Below, in pieces: positions 1 to 6,870 of a stretch of DNA of 29,859 nucleotides (position 1 is its first letter; each line of letters begins with the position of its first letter). The notes below the pieces were generated by a model that saw only the letters and a program-made list of their open reading frames with translations, had not been told where the DNA came from and searched no databases. Origin of the DNA: Patescibacteria group bacterium UBA2135 (GTDB taxonomy: Bacteria > Patescibacteriota > Minisyncoccia > Phycocordibacterales > UBA2135); the NCBI GenBank assembly GCA_002327685.1, contig DCXN01000005.1, forward strand, positions 1 to 29,859, in the 5' to 3' direction. The translations under genes were made by a program, and so were the position numbers.

Positions 1-1077
1 GGTGAAAATATTGTTCTTTCGCTTGGAGGAGATACGGCGACAATAACTGTTGCTGATGTCGCATCAGACCGAAAAGATATCACCGCCGCAGGAAGTTCGG
101 GTAAAAATATTCGTAAAACGCAAGTCACGCTTCTTGTTGGCGAGGGAACCTCATTTATATATGGTGTGCAAGTGGGTGATGGGGGACTCATTATGGAAAA
201 TAATTCATCGGTGATTGGTAATGTTTTTTCGGGTGGTCCGGTGATAGGGCAAAACAATAATATCGTGAGGGGAGAAGTTGTGTCAGCTGGAGTAAATGGT
301 TTAATTGATGGCGTGCACGCGACTAGTTCGGCGTATGCGCACACTATATCAGATTCTTTAATTGAGGGAGATGCGTATTATCAAGATATTTCAGATACGA
401 CCGTTCTTGGACAATTGTTTCCTGATAGTGAAGACCAGGAAGCACAATCATTGCCGATTTCAGATCAGATGATTGAAGATTGGGAATCAGGAGCTGAAGC
501 TGGCGGGGTGATTGATTGTTCTGGTGCAGATGAATATGAAATTGAAGAAGACATTACGTTGGGTCCTGTAAAAATAGATTGTGACCTTGAAATCAGCGGC
601 TCTCCTACCGTTACGCTTGCGGGAAATGTGTGGGTGGTAGGTGATATTGAGATTGAAAATAAAGCGATCATCCAAGCCCATTCTTCTTTGGGAAACAAGA
701 GTGTCGTTGTAATAGCAGATAATCCGTCTGACCGCTTAACAAGCAGTAAAATCAATCTGAAAAACTTAGCTGAATTTTATGGTTCAGGGCAAGCCGGTTC
801 CTATGTTTTATTTATTTCTCAAAATAATAGTGCAGAAAACGGAGGAAGCGAACGCGCTATTGAAATTGAAAATAACACAACAGGAGATGTTTTGTTGTAC
901 GCTGGTCACGGAGAAGTGCTGCTTAAAAACAATCTTGATGTAAGAGAAGTAACAGGATACAGAGTACGACTACAAAATAATGCTACAGTGCTTTATAATA
1001 TGGGTTTGAGGAACCTCTTATTCTCAACAGGACCATCAGGAGGATATGAGATTATTGATTGGAAGGAAATAGAATAA
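1..1077 (+). CDS. Truncated repetitive beta-rich hypothetical protein (5' end outside window)
   Basis: The reading frame is open from base 1, so this is the C-terminal 358 residues of a longer protein; the GTG at 166 is internal. The visible part is rich in Gly, Asn, Ser, Ile and Val. Short stretches such as SSVIGNVFSGGPVIG and NIVRGEVVSAG alternate turns and strands, which resembles beta-helix or polymer-forming surface proteins. A Cys pair (around IDCSG and KIDCD) frames a stretch that could form a disulfide. No signal peptide can be judged because the N terminus is missing. Similar Asn/Gly-rich proteins are common, unnamed, in Parcubacteria; an extracellular or pilus-associated role is only a guess. 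It ends 111 nt before tpiA, and the gap is a word-repeat spacer. Confidence 0.7.
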   Translation, partial: GENIVLSLGGDTATITVADVASDRKDITAAGSSGKNIRKTQVTLLVGEGTSFIYGVQVGDGGLIMENNSSVIGNVFSGGPVIGQNNNIVRGEVVSAGVNGLIDGVHATSSAYAHTISDSLIEGDAYYQDISDTTVLGQLFPDSEDQEAQSLPISDQMIEDWESGAEAGGVIDCSGADEYEIEEDITLGPVKIDCDLEISGSPTVTLAGNVWVVGDIEIENKAIIQAHSSLGNKSVVVIADNPSDRLTSSKINLKNLAEFYGSGQAGSYVLFISQNNSAENGGSERAIEIENNTTGDVLLYAGHGEVLLKNNLDVREVTGYRVRLQNNATVLYNMGLRNLLFSTGPSGGYEIIDWKEIE

Positions 1078-1079
1078 AG

Positions 1080-1186
1080 AACAATACAAATATACTAATT
1101 GTACGAATGATGCTAATGAATACGAATGTGTTTTATTAGTATCTATTCGTATCATTTGTATTTATTAGTATATTGGTATCTATATC
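1080..1186. repeat. Word-repeat hairpin spacer before tpiA (family 1)
   Basis: The left part is built from words like ATACTAAT and TACGAATGAT, and the right part from their reverse complements (ATTCGTAT, ATTAGTATA). The whole spacer can fold back on itself imperfectly. It ends 2 nt before the tpiA ATG and contains no SD sequence. The same word family recurs before rpsL at 17592-17684. Confidence 0.7.
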
Positions 1187-1188
1187 AT

Positions 1189-1965
1189 ATGAAAATCAAG
1201 AGAATTATAGTGGCCAATTGGAAGATGAATCCCCGCACTACACAGGAAGCGCGGAAGAATTTTTTACATGTTAAAAAAACCGCGGAGAAATTGACAAAAG
1301 TGCAAACGGTTATAACTCCACCATTTATATTTCTTGAATCATTTTCAAAAGAAACATCACGAAGGTGCGCGCTTGGCGCGCAGGATGTTTTTTGGAAAAA
1401 AGAAGGATCGTATACCGGTGAAATCTCCCCCGCGCAACTTTACGATCTTAATGTTACGCATGTTATTCTGGGCCACTCCGAGCGTCGGCGCTTGGGTGAA
1501 TCTGATGAAATCATTCGGGATAAAATTAAAGCCGCGCTTGAATATCGTTTAAATGTTATTCTGTGTATTGGCGAATCAGAACGTGATACAGAAGGACATT
1601 ATCTTGCTTTTCTAAAAAATGAAATTAAAAAATCACTTGAGCGAATACCTAAAAAACAACTAGCGCGACTCATTGTCGCGTACGAACCGATCTGGGCAGT
1701 AGGCGCGAAAGCAAAATTTGCTGATACTCCAGAATCACTATTTGAAACTTCTATCTTCATCAGAAAAATATTAAGTGATACATTTAGTAAAAAAATTGCA
1801 TTCCAAGTTCCTATTCTCTATGGAGGATCGGTTACAGAACACAACGCAGAAAATTTTCTTAAAAATGGCGGTGTTGACGGGCTATTAGTGGGCCGCGCAA
1901 GTTTAGACTTTAAAGAATTTAGCAAGATTTTGAAAATAGCACAAAACGTAGAATGCGCAACGTAA
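1189..1965 (+). CDS. tpiA: Triosephosphate isomerase
   Basis: Interconverts dihydroxyacetone phosphate and glyceraldehyde 3-phosphate in cytosolic glycolysis. Family hallmarks are all present: N-terminal VANWKMN with the catalytic Asn/Lys, ILGHSERRR with the catalytic His, AYEPIWAVG with the catalytic Glu, and the phosphate-binding LYGGSV and GLLVGRASL near the C terminus. The length of 258 residues is normal. The frame is open further upstream to 1126, but that extension lies inside a repeat spacer and the TIM fold starts at MKIKRIIVANWKMN, so ATG 1189 is chosen; there is no SD. pgk follows after 63 nt, forming a glycolytic pair. The last codons (QNVECAT) are made of the same words as the spacer that follows. 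Confidence 0.96.
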   Translation: MKIKRIIVANWKMNPRTTQEARKNFLHVKKTAEKLTKVQTVITPPFIFLESFSKETSRRCALGAQDVFWKKEGSYTGEISPAQLYDLNVTHVILGHSERRRLGESDEIIRDKIKAALEYRLNVILCIGESERDTEGHYLAFLKNEIKKSLERIPKKQLARLIVAYEPIWAVGAKAKFADTPESLFETSIFIRKILSDTFSKKIAFQVPILYGGSVTEHNAENFLKNGGVDGLLVGRASLDFKEFSKILKIAQNVECAT

Positions 1966-2028
1966 ATCGTAGATCGTGTAGCGCAAAACGTTCAACGATT
2001 TACGTTTTACGATACACGTTACACGAAC
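1944..2028. repeat. Word-repeat hairpin spacer tpiA-pgk (family 2)
   Basis: Iterated words of the type ACGTAAATCGT and ATCGTGTAGCG are followed by reverse-complement-like words (ACGATTTACGTTTTACG). The array begins inside the last tpiA codons, supplies its TAA stop, and runs directly to the pgk ATG at 2029. The same family lies between rpsL and rpsG. Confidence 0.7.
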
Positions 2029-3135
2029 ATGAATATTCCTTTATTAAAAAATACTCAAGATTTAAAAAACAAACGCGTTTTACTGCGTGTTGATTTCAAT
2101 GTCCCAATAGAGGGCGATACGATAGAAGACGATTTTCGCATTCGTCGCATTCTGCCGACACTCGCGTTTTTAAAAGGAAAAGAAGCACAAATTATTCTAT
2201 TGAGTCATCATTCTGATGCAACACAAACACTTGAACTGGTTGCACGCCATCTTAACGATTTTATTAAAACGTCATTTGTCAGTGATATATTTAATACACA
2301 CGCATATTCGCAGAGAGATACGGTATATCTTTGCGAAAACCTTCGATTTCATAAAGGAGAAGAGAATAATGATGAAGACTTTGCCAAGAAACTCGCATCT
2401 CTCGGAGACATATATGTAAATGACGCGTTTTCTGTGTCGCACAGAAAGCACGCATCAATTGTTGCATTACCACAACTTCTACCGCATTACGCGGGGCTCC
2501 TATTTGAAGATGAAGTGAAATATTTGTCAGAAGCGTTTGAACCTCCACAGCCGTCTCTCTTAATACTTGGTGGCATGAAAGCAGATACAAAATTACCACT
2601 TGCGAAGAAATTTCTAGACATTGCAGACAACATTTTTATCGGCGGAGCTGTTGTTCATACTGTCTGGAAACAGGCGGGGTATGAAATAGGTCGTTCTACT
2701 GTTGAAGAAGTAGATGAAAATTATCAGCATCTACTTGAACATGAGAATGTGATTATGCCGCGTGACGTCATCATAGAGAAAGAAGGAAAAGTTTCCATAA
2801 AGAAGCTTGAAGACGTACTGGAAGATGAAAAAATACTTGACGCTGGTCCTGAAACAGTAAAAGAGTTGAGTGGTCTAATTAAAAAATCGGCGTTTGTGTT
2901 CTGGAATGGCTCGCTGGGTTATTTTGAACATGGTTTTGAGAAATCCACCGTTGATCTTATAAATATATTTGCGGAAAGCAAGACAAAAACAGTTGTCGGT
3001 GGTGGGGATACCGTCGCGGCAATCTCTCGCTTCGGAAAGGAAGAATATTTTGACTTTGTCTCAACTGGCGGTGGTGCCATGTTAGAATTTTTGGCAAACA
3101 AGACATTGCCTGGGATTGATGCACTCAAAAAGTGA
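2029..3135 (+). CDS. pgk: Phosphoglycerate kinase
   Basis: Transfers phosphate from 1,3-bisphosphoglycerate to ADP in glycolysis. Seen: N-terminal LLRVDFNVP, LLSHHSD in place of the common LxSHxGRP, FSVSHRKHAS (phosphoglycerate-binding His/Arg), the LGGMKADTKLPL nucleotide-domain motif, FWNGSLGYFE, and C-terminal VVGGGDTVAA and STGGGAMLEFLA. At 368 residues it is slightly shorter than the usual 390-400, in line with the trimmed proteins of CPR bacteria. ATG 2029 is the only sensible start and directly follows the repeat spacer; no SD is seen. A strong terminator hairpin follows the gene. Confidence 0.96.
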   Translation: MNIPLLKNTQDLKNKRVLLRVDFNVPIEGDTIEDDFRIRRILPTLAFLKGKEAQIILLSHHSDATQTLELVARHLNDFIKTSFVSDIFNTHAYSQRDTVYLCENLRFHKGEENNDEDFAKKLASLGDIYVNDAFSVSHRKHASIVALPQLLPHYAGLLFEDEVKYLSEAFEPPQPSLLILGGMKADTKLPLAKKFLDIADNIFIGGAVVHTVWKQAGYEIGRSTVEEVDENYQHLLEHENVIMPRDVIIEKEGKVSIKKLEDVLEDEKILDAGPETVKELSGLIKKSAFVFWNGSLGYFEHGFEKSTVDLINIFAESKTKTVVGGGDTVAAISRFGKEEYFDFVSTGGGAMLEFLANKTLPGIDALKK

Positions 3136-3163
3136 ATCAGGAATTATGAATCATGAATCAGGA
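3132..3163. repeat. Word repeat after pgk (family 4)
   Basis: Iterations of GAATCAGG and GAATTATGAATCATG begin at the pgk stop codon and lead into the terminator hairpin. The same words occur in frame inside ileS (12605-12639 and 15039-15071) and in reverse complement before fusA. Confidence 0.6.
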
Positions 3164-3207
3164 ACAACACAAAAACCATGCGATGTATCGTATGGTTTTT
3201 GTGTTGT
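3164..3207 (+). terminator. Terminator hairpin after pgk
   Basis: Perfect inverted repeat: ACAACACAAAAACCAT (3164-3179) pairs with ATGGTTTTTGTGTTGT (3192-3207), with a 12-nt loop. The U-rich right arm serves as tail. Confidence 0.7.
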
Positions 3208-3216
3208 GAATCGCCG

Positions 3217-3244
3217 TTGACAAAGATTGTTTTACAACTAAACT
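3217..3244 (+). promoter_or_regulatory. Sigma70-type promoter for the 3277 gene
   Basis: TTGACA at 3217-3222, 16-nt spacer, TAAACT at 3239-3244. It lies just downstream of the pgk terminator, so the following gene has its own transcript. Confidence 0.55.
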
Positions 3245-3276
3245 TTAATCAGAACAGGAAAGAAGGGAGTGTTTAA

Positions 3277-3549
3277 ATGTCGTCTCAAGAAACGAAAGCA
3301 AAGCTATTTGCAATTGCAGTTCTTGCGCTGGCATTATTTGGGTCATTTGTTTTTTTGCTGTATATAGCGAATGTTATTTTTGAAAAAGCTAAATCAAGAA
3401 TCTCCACAATTCAAGAAACACACATTACAACAGATAGTCCCAGGCATGTTTCGTATTCATATGGAGCTATTCCTTTAGATAAGATGCTGGAAGAAATTGA
3501 TAATATTTTCCAAAGACCTCCTTCATTTCGGAATAACTCACCAGGATGA
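3277..3549 (+). CDS. Small single-pass membrane protein, unknown function
   Basis: Not recognised. The 90-residue product has a short polar N terminus, one hydrophobic segment at about residues 10-32 (FAIAVLALALFGSFVFLLYI) and a polar C-terminal tail with a possible amphipathic stretch (LDKMLEEIDNIFQ). The start is supported by a purine-rich SD (AAGGGAG) 7 nt upstream of ATG 3277. The gene is a self-contained unit, with a TTGACA promoter upstream and an intrinsic terminator at 3559. Topology and membrane location are inferred from hydrophobicity only. Confidence 0.75.
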   Translation: MSSQETKAKLFAIAVLALALFGSFVFLLYIANVIFEKAKSRISTIQETHITTDSPRHVSYSYGAIPLDKMLEEIDNIFQRPPSFRNNSPG

Positions 3550-3558
3550 GAAATTAAT

Positions 3559-3590
3559 GCCCAACTACTATGTGAGTTGGGCTTTTATTT
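3559..3590 (+). terminator. Intrinsic terminator
   Basis: GCCCAACT (3559-3566) pairs with AGTTGGGC (3575-3582), followed by TTTTATTT. It ends the small membrane protein gene. Confidence 0.8.
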
Positions 3591-3660
3591 GCGACGTAGG
3601 GTAAGAGAAATAGAAAAGTGAAGCGGAGCGGAACTCTCATGTTTCCGAGCCGAGGAGTAA
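3591..3660. repeat. Dispersed GCGACGTAG...TTTCCGAGCCG repeat, copy 1
   Basis: Begins GCGACGTAGGG and ends CATGTTTCCGAGCCGAGGAG. A related block lies after recO at 16095-16184. The middle holds the GAAGCGGAGCGGA-type words common in CPR spacers. It lies at the 3' end of the minus-strand HIT gene. Confidence 0.45.
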
Positions 3661-3663
3661 GTA

Positions 3664-4068
3664 TCAGGATTTTAAAATCGCTGATATCTTTTCAGCAATT
3701 TTTTCCATCTCATGGCCGTTAATATTCTTGTGTTTCATGTCGTCGCCTTCAAATCGCGGAATGATGTGGAAATGCGCGTGAAACACAATTTGATATGCAG
3801 CCGGTTCGTTGTTCATTGAAATATTTATTCCGTCTGCGTCAGTGGCTTCTTTGGTTGCGTGCGCCAATTTTTTAAGTGGTCCCATAAGGACACATAAAGT
3901 TTCTTCTGTAATATCAAAGATATTCCGCGCGTGTTTTTTCGGCACAAGAAGTGTGTGTCCCAAATTATTTGGTTTGATATCTAAAAAAGCAAAAGAATTT
4001 TCATCCTCGTATACTTTAAGAGAAGGCATCTCTCCTTGTGTGATTTTGCAGAAGACACAGTTGTTCAT
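3664..4068 (-). CDS. HIT family nucleotide hydrolase/transferase
   Basis: Histidine-triad protein of 134 residues, the usual size for the HinT/Fhit-like branch that cleaves nucleoside phosphoramidates or dinucleotides. The active-site motif is FHAHFHIIPR, with histidines at residues 97, 99 and 101. An N-terminal CVFC pair (C4, C7) resembles the zinc-binding Cys of bacterial HIT proteins. LDIKPNNLGHTLLVPKKH is the conserved central strand. The substrate is not predictable. The ATG at 4068 is preceded on the minus strand by an iterated-word leader and no SD. Confidence 0.92.
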   Translation of the reverse strand: MNNCVFCKITQGEMPSLKVYEDENSFAFLDIKPNNLGHTLLVPKKHARNIFDITEETLCVLMGPLKKLAHATKEATDADGINISMNNEPAAYQIVFHAHFHIIPRFEGDDMKHKNINGHEMEKIAEKISAILKS

Positions 4069-4108
4069 GGTATTAAGTATAAAGTATTAGGTATTAAGTA
4101 TAAAGTAA
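4069..4108. repeat. Word-repeat leader of the HIT gene (family 3)
   Basis: Near-perfect tandem of GTATTAAGTATAAA and GTATTAG words directly abutting the HIT start codon (read on the minus strand). The words are related to the TATTTAGTAT arrays around recO and rpmB. Confidence 0.6.
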
Positions 4109-4149
4109 AGCTGCCCACACGGGTGGCTTGTCGTGTTTGTTGTAATTAG

Positions 4150-4177
4150 TTGACTTTCTCTTGAGAAAGAGTAGTAT
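4150..4177 (+). promoter_or_regulatory. Promoter for secE-nusG-rplK
   Basis: TTGACT (4150-4155), 16-nt spacer, TAGTAT (4172-4177). It is the best promoter match upstream of secE and lies in the 372-nt gene-free gap between the HIT gene and secE. Confidence 0.5.
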
Positions 4178-4189
4178 AAACATACAAGT

Positions 4190-4207
4190 CCCCGAGAGGG
4201 GTTTTTT
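4190..4207 (+). promoter_or_regulatory. Hairpin at the start of the secE transcript
   Basis: CCCC-GAGA-GGGG followed by TTTTTT (4202-4207). The loop is of GNRA type. It starts about 6 nt after the predicted transcription start. It looks like a miniature terminator but would give a very short RNA, so it may instead cap or attenuate the secE transcript. Confidence 0.55.
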
Positions 4208-4245
4208 GATAGAAATCAAGGAGTGAAGCGACTATGATTTCATCA

Positions 4246-4438
4246 ACCCTGTTAAATAAATTTTTCTTTGAAAAATTTAAAATTTGATAGGCCAAAGCGC
4301 TAATATTGTTTTACTACATATTTAAAGTAAAGTAAGATATAAGAATTTATCAATAAAGCATCAAATTTTATTTAACAGGGTGCTCAATGTTGTAGTAAAA
4401 TTTACTCCGCATTGGGCTCGTAAATTTTAACAACATTG
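4246..4438 (+). promoter_or_regulatory. Structured secE leader
   Basis: Two nested or sequential hairpins. ACCCTGTTAAATAAA (4246-4260) is the exact reverse complement of 4367-4381. CAATGTTGTAGTAAAATTTAC (4385-4405, split here as CAATGTTG plus AGTAAAATTTAC) pairs with 4420-4438 apart from a 2-nt bulge and ends 2 nt before the secE ATG. The word ATTTAACAGGGTGCTCAA recurs in the rplK leader. Confidence 0.65.
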
Positions 4439-4440
4439 GC

Positions 4441-4620
4441 ATGAAATTAATCAATTATTTAAAAGCTACACGAGGAGAATTGAAGCATGTTAGCTGGCCG
4501 ACACAAAAACAGACGGCATACTTTACTGTTGTTGTTATCATTATTTCAATTCTCACCGCTGCGTTTTTAGGTTTTTTTGATTTTTTGTTTACGACACTTT
4601 TGGATACGTTTATATTATGA
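4441..4620 (+). CDS. secE: Preprotein translocase subunit SecE
   Basis: A 59-residue product, the minimal single-span SecE that clamps SecY in the Sec translocon. The N-terminal amphipathic part carries the family signature TRGELKHVSWPTQKQT (residues about 9-24), followed by one hydrophobic span (VVVIIISILTAAFLGFFDFL). The position directly before nusG and rplK is the classical bacterial order secE-nusG-rplK, which supports the call. ATG 4441 directly follows a leader hairpin; no SD is seen. Short length is normal for bacteria other than enterics. Confidence 0.95.
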   Translation: MKLINYLKATRGELKHVSWPTQKQTAYFTVVVIIISILTAAFLGFFDFLFTTLLDTFIL

Positions 4621-4798
4621 AAAATAAGGAGCGAACGGAGTGAGCGACTATATTTTTCTTAACCGAGCACTCAGTGTAAATATATTGGTGACCGTTAAAA
4701 TTGCTAAATGTACATATCGTAAATTGATTTAGCAAATTTACTCTCGCTGAGTGCTCGGTGACGATTTTTATACTCGCTACGCTCGTTAAAAATCAATC
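4621..4798 (+). promoter_or_regulatory. Structured nusG leader
   Basis: The 178-nt spacer is a nested hairpin. ACCGAGCACTCAG (4662-4674) is exactly complementary to CTGAGTGCTCGGT (4747-4759), and inside it TTGCTAAAT (4701-4709) pairs with ATTTAGCAA (4727-4735). Outer flanks carry GAGCGAACGGAGTGAGCG and, inverted, ACTCGCTACGCTCG. There is no U-tract directly after the stem, so this is more likely a leader or processing site than a terminator. Confidence 0.65.
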
Positions 4799-5344
4799 AT
4801 GGCTCGTCAAGAAATAAAACAAGATAAAAATTGGTACGCGATTCATACCTATGCAGGATATGAAGCGGCTGTCGCGCGCAACTTGAGACAGCGTGTTGAG
4901 TCAATGGGTATGGAAGATAAAATTTTTAATGTTATTGTGCCGACGGAAAAGAAAATACGCATTAAGGGTGGGAAACGAGTTGAGGAAGAAGACAAAATTT
5001 ATCCCGGTTACGTTTTGGTGGAAATGGTTGTCGCAGATGATTCATGGTTTGTGGTTAGAAATACTCCACGGGTTACCGGTTTTGTTGGCACAGGTATTTA
5101 TCCTGTTCCTGTCAATAAAGAAGAAGTAGAAGAGATTTTTAGAAAAATGAAGGTGGACACAACCACTCATAAAGTTGATCTCCAGATTGGTGAGTCGGTT
5201 ATTATCACAGATGGACCATTTAAAGAGCAGGATGGAAAAGTGAGCGATGTTGACGAGAAACGCGGCAAAATAAAAGTTCTGGTTTCGTTTATGGGTCGTG
5301 AGACACCTGTAGAATTAGATTTCCTTCAAGTTAAAAAGATTTAA
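4799..5344 (+). CDS. nusG: Transcription termination/antitermination factor NusG
   Basis: Binds RNA polymerase and couples it to Rho or the ribosome. The NGN domain starts at WYAIHTYAGYEAAVARNL (about residues 12-29), with the GYVLVEM and TPRVTGFVG strands typical of the family. A linker leads to the C-terminal KOW domain, GESVIITDGPFKEQDGKV onward (about residues 128-145), ending in FMGRETPVELDFLQVKKI. The length of 181 is standard. It lies between secE and rplK and starts right at the end of a hairpin leader without SD. Confidence 0.97.
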   Translation: MARQEIKQDKNWYAIHTYAGYEAAVARNLRQRVESMGMEDKIFNVIVPTEKKIRIKGGKRVEEEDKIYPGYVLVEMVVADDSWFVVRNTPRVTGFVGTGIYPVPVNKEEVEEIFRKMKVDTTTHKVDLQIGESVIITDGPFKEQDGKVSDVDEKRGKIKVLVSFMGRETPVELDFLQVKKI

Positions 5345-5354
5345 AGGAATTGGC

Positions 5355-5540
5355 TTGTATTTTTACGAGCGAAGCGAAGTAAAATACAACTGCCAAACCT
5401 TTACCCTGTTAAATATCAGTAAAATAACGAACGGAGTGAGTATATTTTATTTAACCCTGTTAAATCTTTTGCAAAGCAAAAGAAAAATCTGAAAGATTTT
5501 TATTTAACAGGGTGCTCAAAAATTATAGTCGCTCCACTCC
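5355..5540 (+). promoter_or_regulatory. Structured rplK leader with shared ACCCTGTTAAAT motif
   Basis: First a hairpin, TTGTATTTTTAC... with GTAAAATACAA (about 5354-5389). Then ACCCTGTTAAAT occurs twice (5403-5414, 5454-5465) and its reverse complement ATTTAACAGGGT once (5502-5513), enclosing small stems (CTTTTGC/GCAAAAG and AAATCT/AGATTT). ATTTAACAGGGTGCTCAA is identical to the secE leader word. Confidence 0.65.
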
Positions 5541-5552
5541 TTAATTTTTGGC

Positions 5553-5972
5553 ATGAAAATAACAAAAAAATTAAAACTACAAATTCCAGCTGGAAAAGCC
5601 ACACCGGCACCGCCGATTGGTCCTATTTTGGGTCAAGCTGGAATTAATATTGGTGAATTTGTCACGCGTTTTAATGATGCAACAAAAGAGATGATGGGAG
5701 ATGTTGTTTCTGTTGTTGTGTCGGTTTTTGAAGATCGAAGTTTCGATTTTATCTTGAAGACACCTCCTGCGTCTGCATTACTCAAAAAAGCGGCAGGAGT
5801 TGAAAAGGGTTCAGGAAAAAACCTAATTTCAAAAGCAGGAAAAGTGACCAATGCACAGATTCGCGAAATTGCTGAGAAAAAAATGCCAGACCTGAATGCA
5901 AATAACGTTGAACAAGCGGAGAAAATCATAGAAGGCACTGCACGTAGCATGGGCATAGAGGTCGTTAAGTGA
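5553..5972 (+). CDS. rplK: Ribosomal protein uL11
   Basis: Protein of the GTPase-associated centre of the 50S subunit. The N-terminal signature PPIGPILGQAGINIGEF (about residues 20-36) and the RNA-binding C-terminal domain (AGVEKGSGKNLISKAGKVT, then ARSMGIEVVK) are intact. The 139-residue length is normal. ATG 5553 follows a structured leader. Unusually, rplA (uL1) does not follow; instead there is a terminator and the convergent folA. Confidence 0.97.
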   Translation: MKITKKLKLQIPAGKATPAPPIGPILGQAGINIGEFVTRFNDATKEMMGDVVSVVVSVFEDRSFDFILKTPPASALLKKAAGVEKGSGKNLISKAGKVTNAQIREIAEKKMPDLNANNVEQAEKIIEGTARSMGIEVVK

Positions 5973-6003
5973 TGCCACTCAGCAAGAGTAAATATAAAAA
6001 AAT

Positions 6004-6035
6004 AACCACCTCTTTTCGGCAGAAAAGAGGTGGTT
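6004..6035. terminator. Bidirectional terminator between rplK and folA
   Basis: AACCACCTCTTTT (6004-6016) and AAAAGAGGTGGTT (6023-6035) form a perfect 13-bp stem. T-rich sequence on the right and A-rich sequence on the left (5995-6003) allow use from both strands. Confidence 0.8.
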
Positions 6036-6055
6036 TGCTTATGGCGCGTGAAAGC

Positions 6056-6580
6056 CTAAACTTTCTCCAGTGCATCAAACATAAGTTTATGTGGGTATGT
6101 GTCATCTGGTTCTTGATATTCTCTATCAGTGCTTTGCCATCCTTCCCAATCTTTAGTTGCCTTTATCGGGAAAAATGTGTCTCCCTTGAAAGATTCAAAG
6201 ATAAGCGTGAGGTATATCCTGCGTGCTTGCGGAAGAAATAATTTGTATATTTCTGCTCCACCTATAATCATTACTTCCGACTCTTGCTCTGTTTGCTCTC
6301 TTGCTTCAATAGTTGAGCGTGCCGTGACAAGTGCCCCTTTAATAGAATGAACAACTTTGCACTCTGCCGCAGTGTATTTTCTGTCTCGCGTTAAGATAAT
6401 ATTTGTCCGTCCGGGAAGCGCTTTGCCAACTGACTCAAATGTTTTTCTTCCCATAATGATAGGTTTACCTATGGTGAGATTATAAAATCGCTTACCATCA
6501 ACGGGCGCTCCCCATGGCATCTTACCGTTATCTCCAATTACGAAGTTTGACCCCATCGCGACAATGAGTGAGATAATCAT
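6056..6580 (-). CDS. folA: Dihydrofolate reductase
   Basis: Reduces dihydrofolate with NADPH and so regenerates the folate oxidised by ThyA. Motifs: MIISLIVAMGSNFVIGDNGKMPW at the N terminus, catalytic acid in PWGAPVDGKRF, IIMGRKTFESVGKALPGR (NADPH binding) and VMIIGGAEIYKLFLP. The product is 174 residues. The frame extends to 6625, but ATG 6580 is chosen because the DHFR fold begins there and an AGGAG sits 10 nt upstream. It is convergent with rplK, about 2.5 kb from thyA, and has its own promoter. Confidence 0.95.
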   Translation of the reverse strand: MIISLIVAMGSNFVIGDNGKMPWGAPVDGKRFYNLTIGKPIIMGRKTFESVGKALPGRTNIILTRDRKYTAAECKVVHSIKGALVTARSTIEAREQTEQESEVMIIGGAEIYKLFLPQARRIYLTLIFESFKGDTFFPIKATKDWEGWQSTDREYQEPDDTYPHKLMFDALEKV

Positions 6581-6615
6581 TTTGTCTGGGCTCCTGTAAA
6601 ATATTACTAACATGT

Positions 6616-6644
6616 ATTTTAACACGTTCTTTCCCTTGTTGCAA
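6616..6644 (-). promoter_or_regulatory. Promoter for folA
   Basis: On the minus strand TTGCAA (6644-6639), 17-nt spacer, TAAAAT (6621-6616), placed 36 nt upstream of the folA ATG. Confidence 0.5.
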
Positions 6645-6704
6645 GTTAATGGTCTAGAATATAATCCTCATAACCAAAAAAATTACTTTATGATATGATG
6701 AAGC

Positions 6705-6856
6705 ATGTCGGGAAACCTCATTCCGACTAAAAATCTTCAGATTTTGCGCGAATACTTGTCAAAAATTTCTCAAAATATATTTATATTCTTCAAAATTTTT
6801 GACTTCGTCTTGCACAAAATCTGAAGATTTCGCCACGAAAGCAGGTTTCCCGACAT
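6705..6856. repeat. Long imperfect inverted repeat with 64-bp arms
   Basis: Left arm 6705-6768 and right arm 6793-6856 have identical length and align without gaps. Identical blocks are ATGTCGGGAAACCT (14), AATCTTCAGATTTTG (15) and GTCAAAAATTT (11), at the same offsets in both arms; a 24-nt AT-rich loop separates them. The element fills the 290-nt gap between the folA and nucleotidyltransferase starts. No transposase or target duplication is seen. Confidence 0.75.
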
Positions 6857-6870
6857 ACTCTAGAAAACCT

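Noticed and set aside
1126..1188. Upstream extension of tpiA
   Set aside because: The extension is translated spacer repeat; the TIM barrel begins at the ATG at 1189.
4109..4200. Possible tRNA or small RNA between the HIT gene and secE
   Set aside because: Short stems are present, but no cloverleaf, T-arm motif or CCA end could be found; only the promoter and the CCCC-GAGA-GGGG hairpin are supported.
5969..6241. 90-codon plus-strand frame after rplK
   Set aside because: It passes through the bidirectional terminator and is antisense to the well-supported folA.
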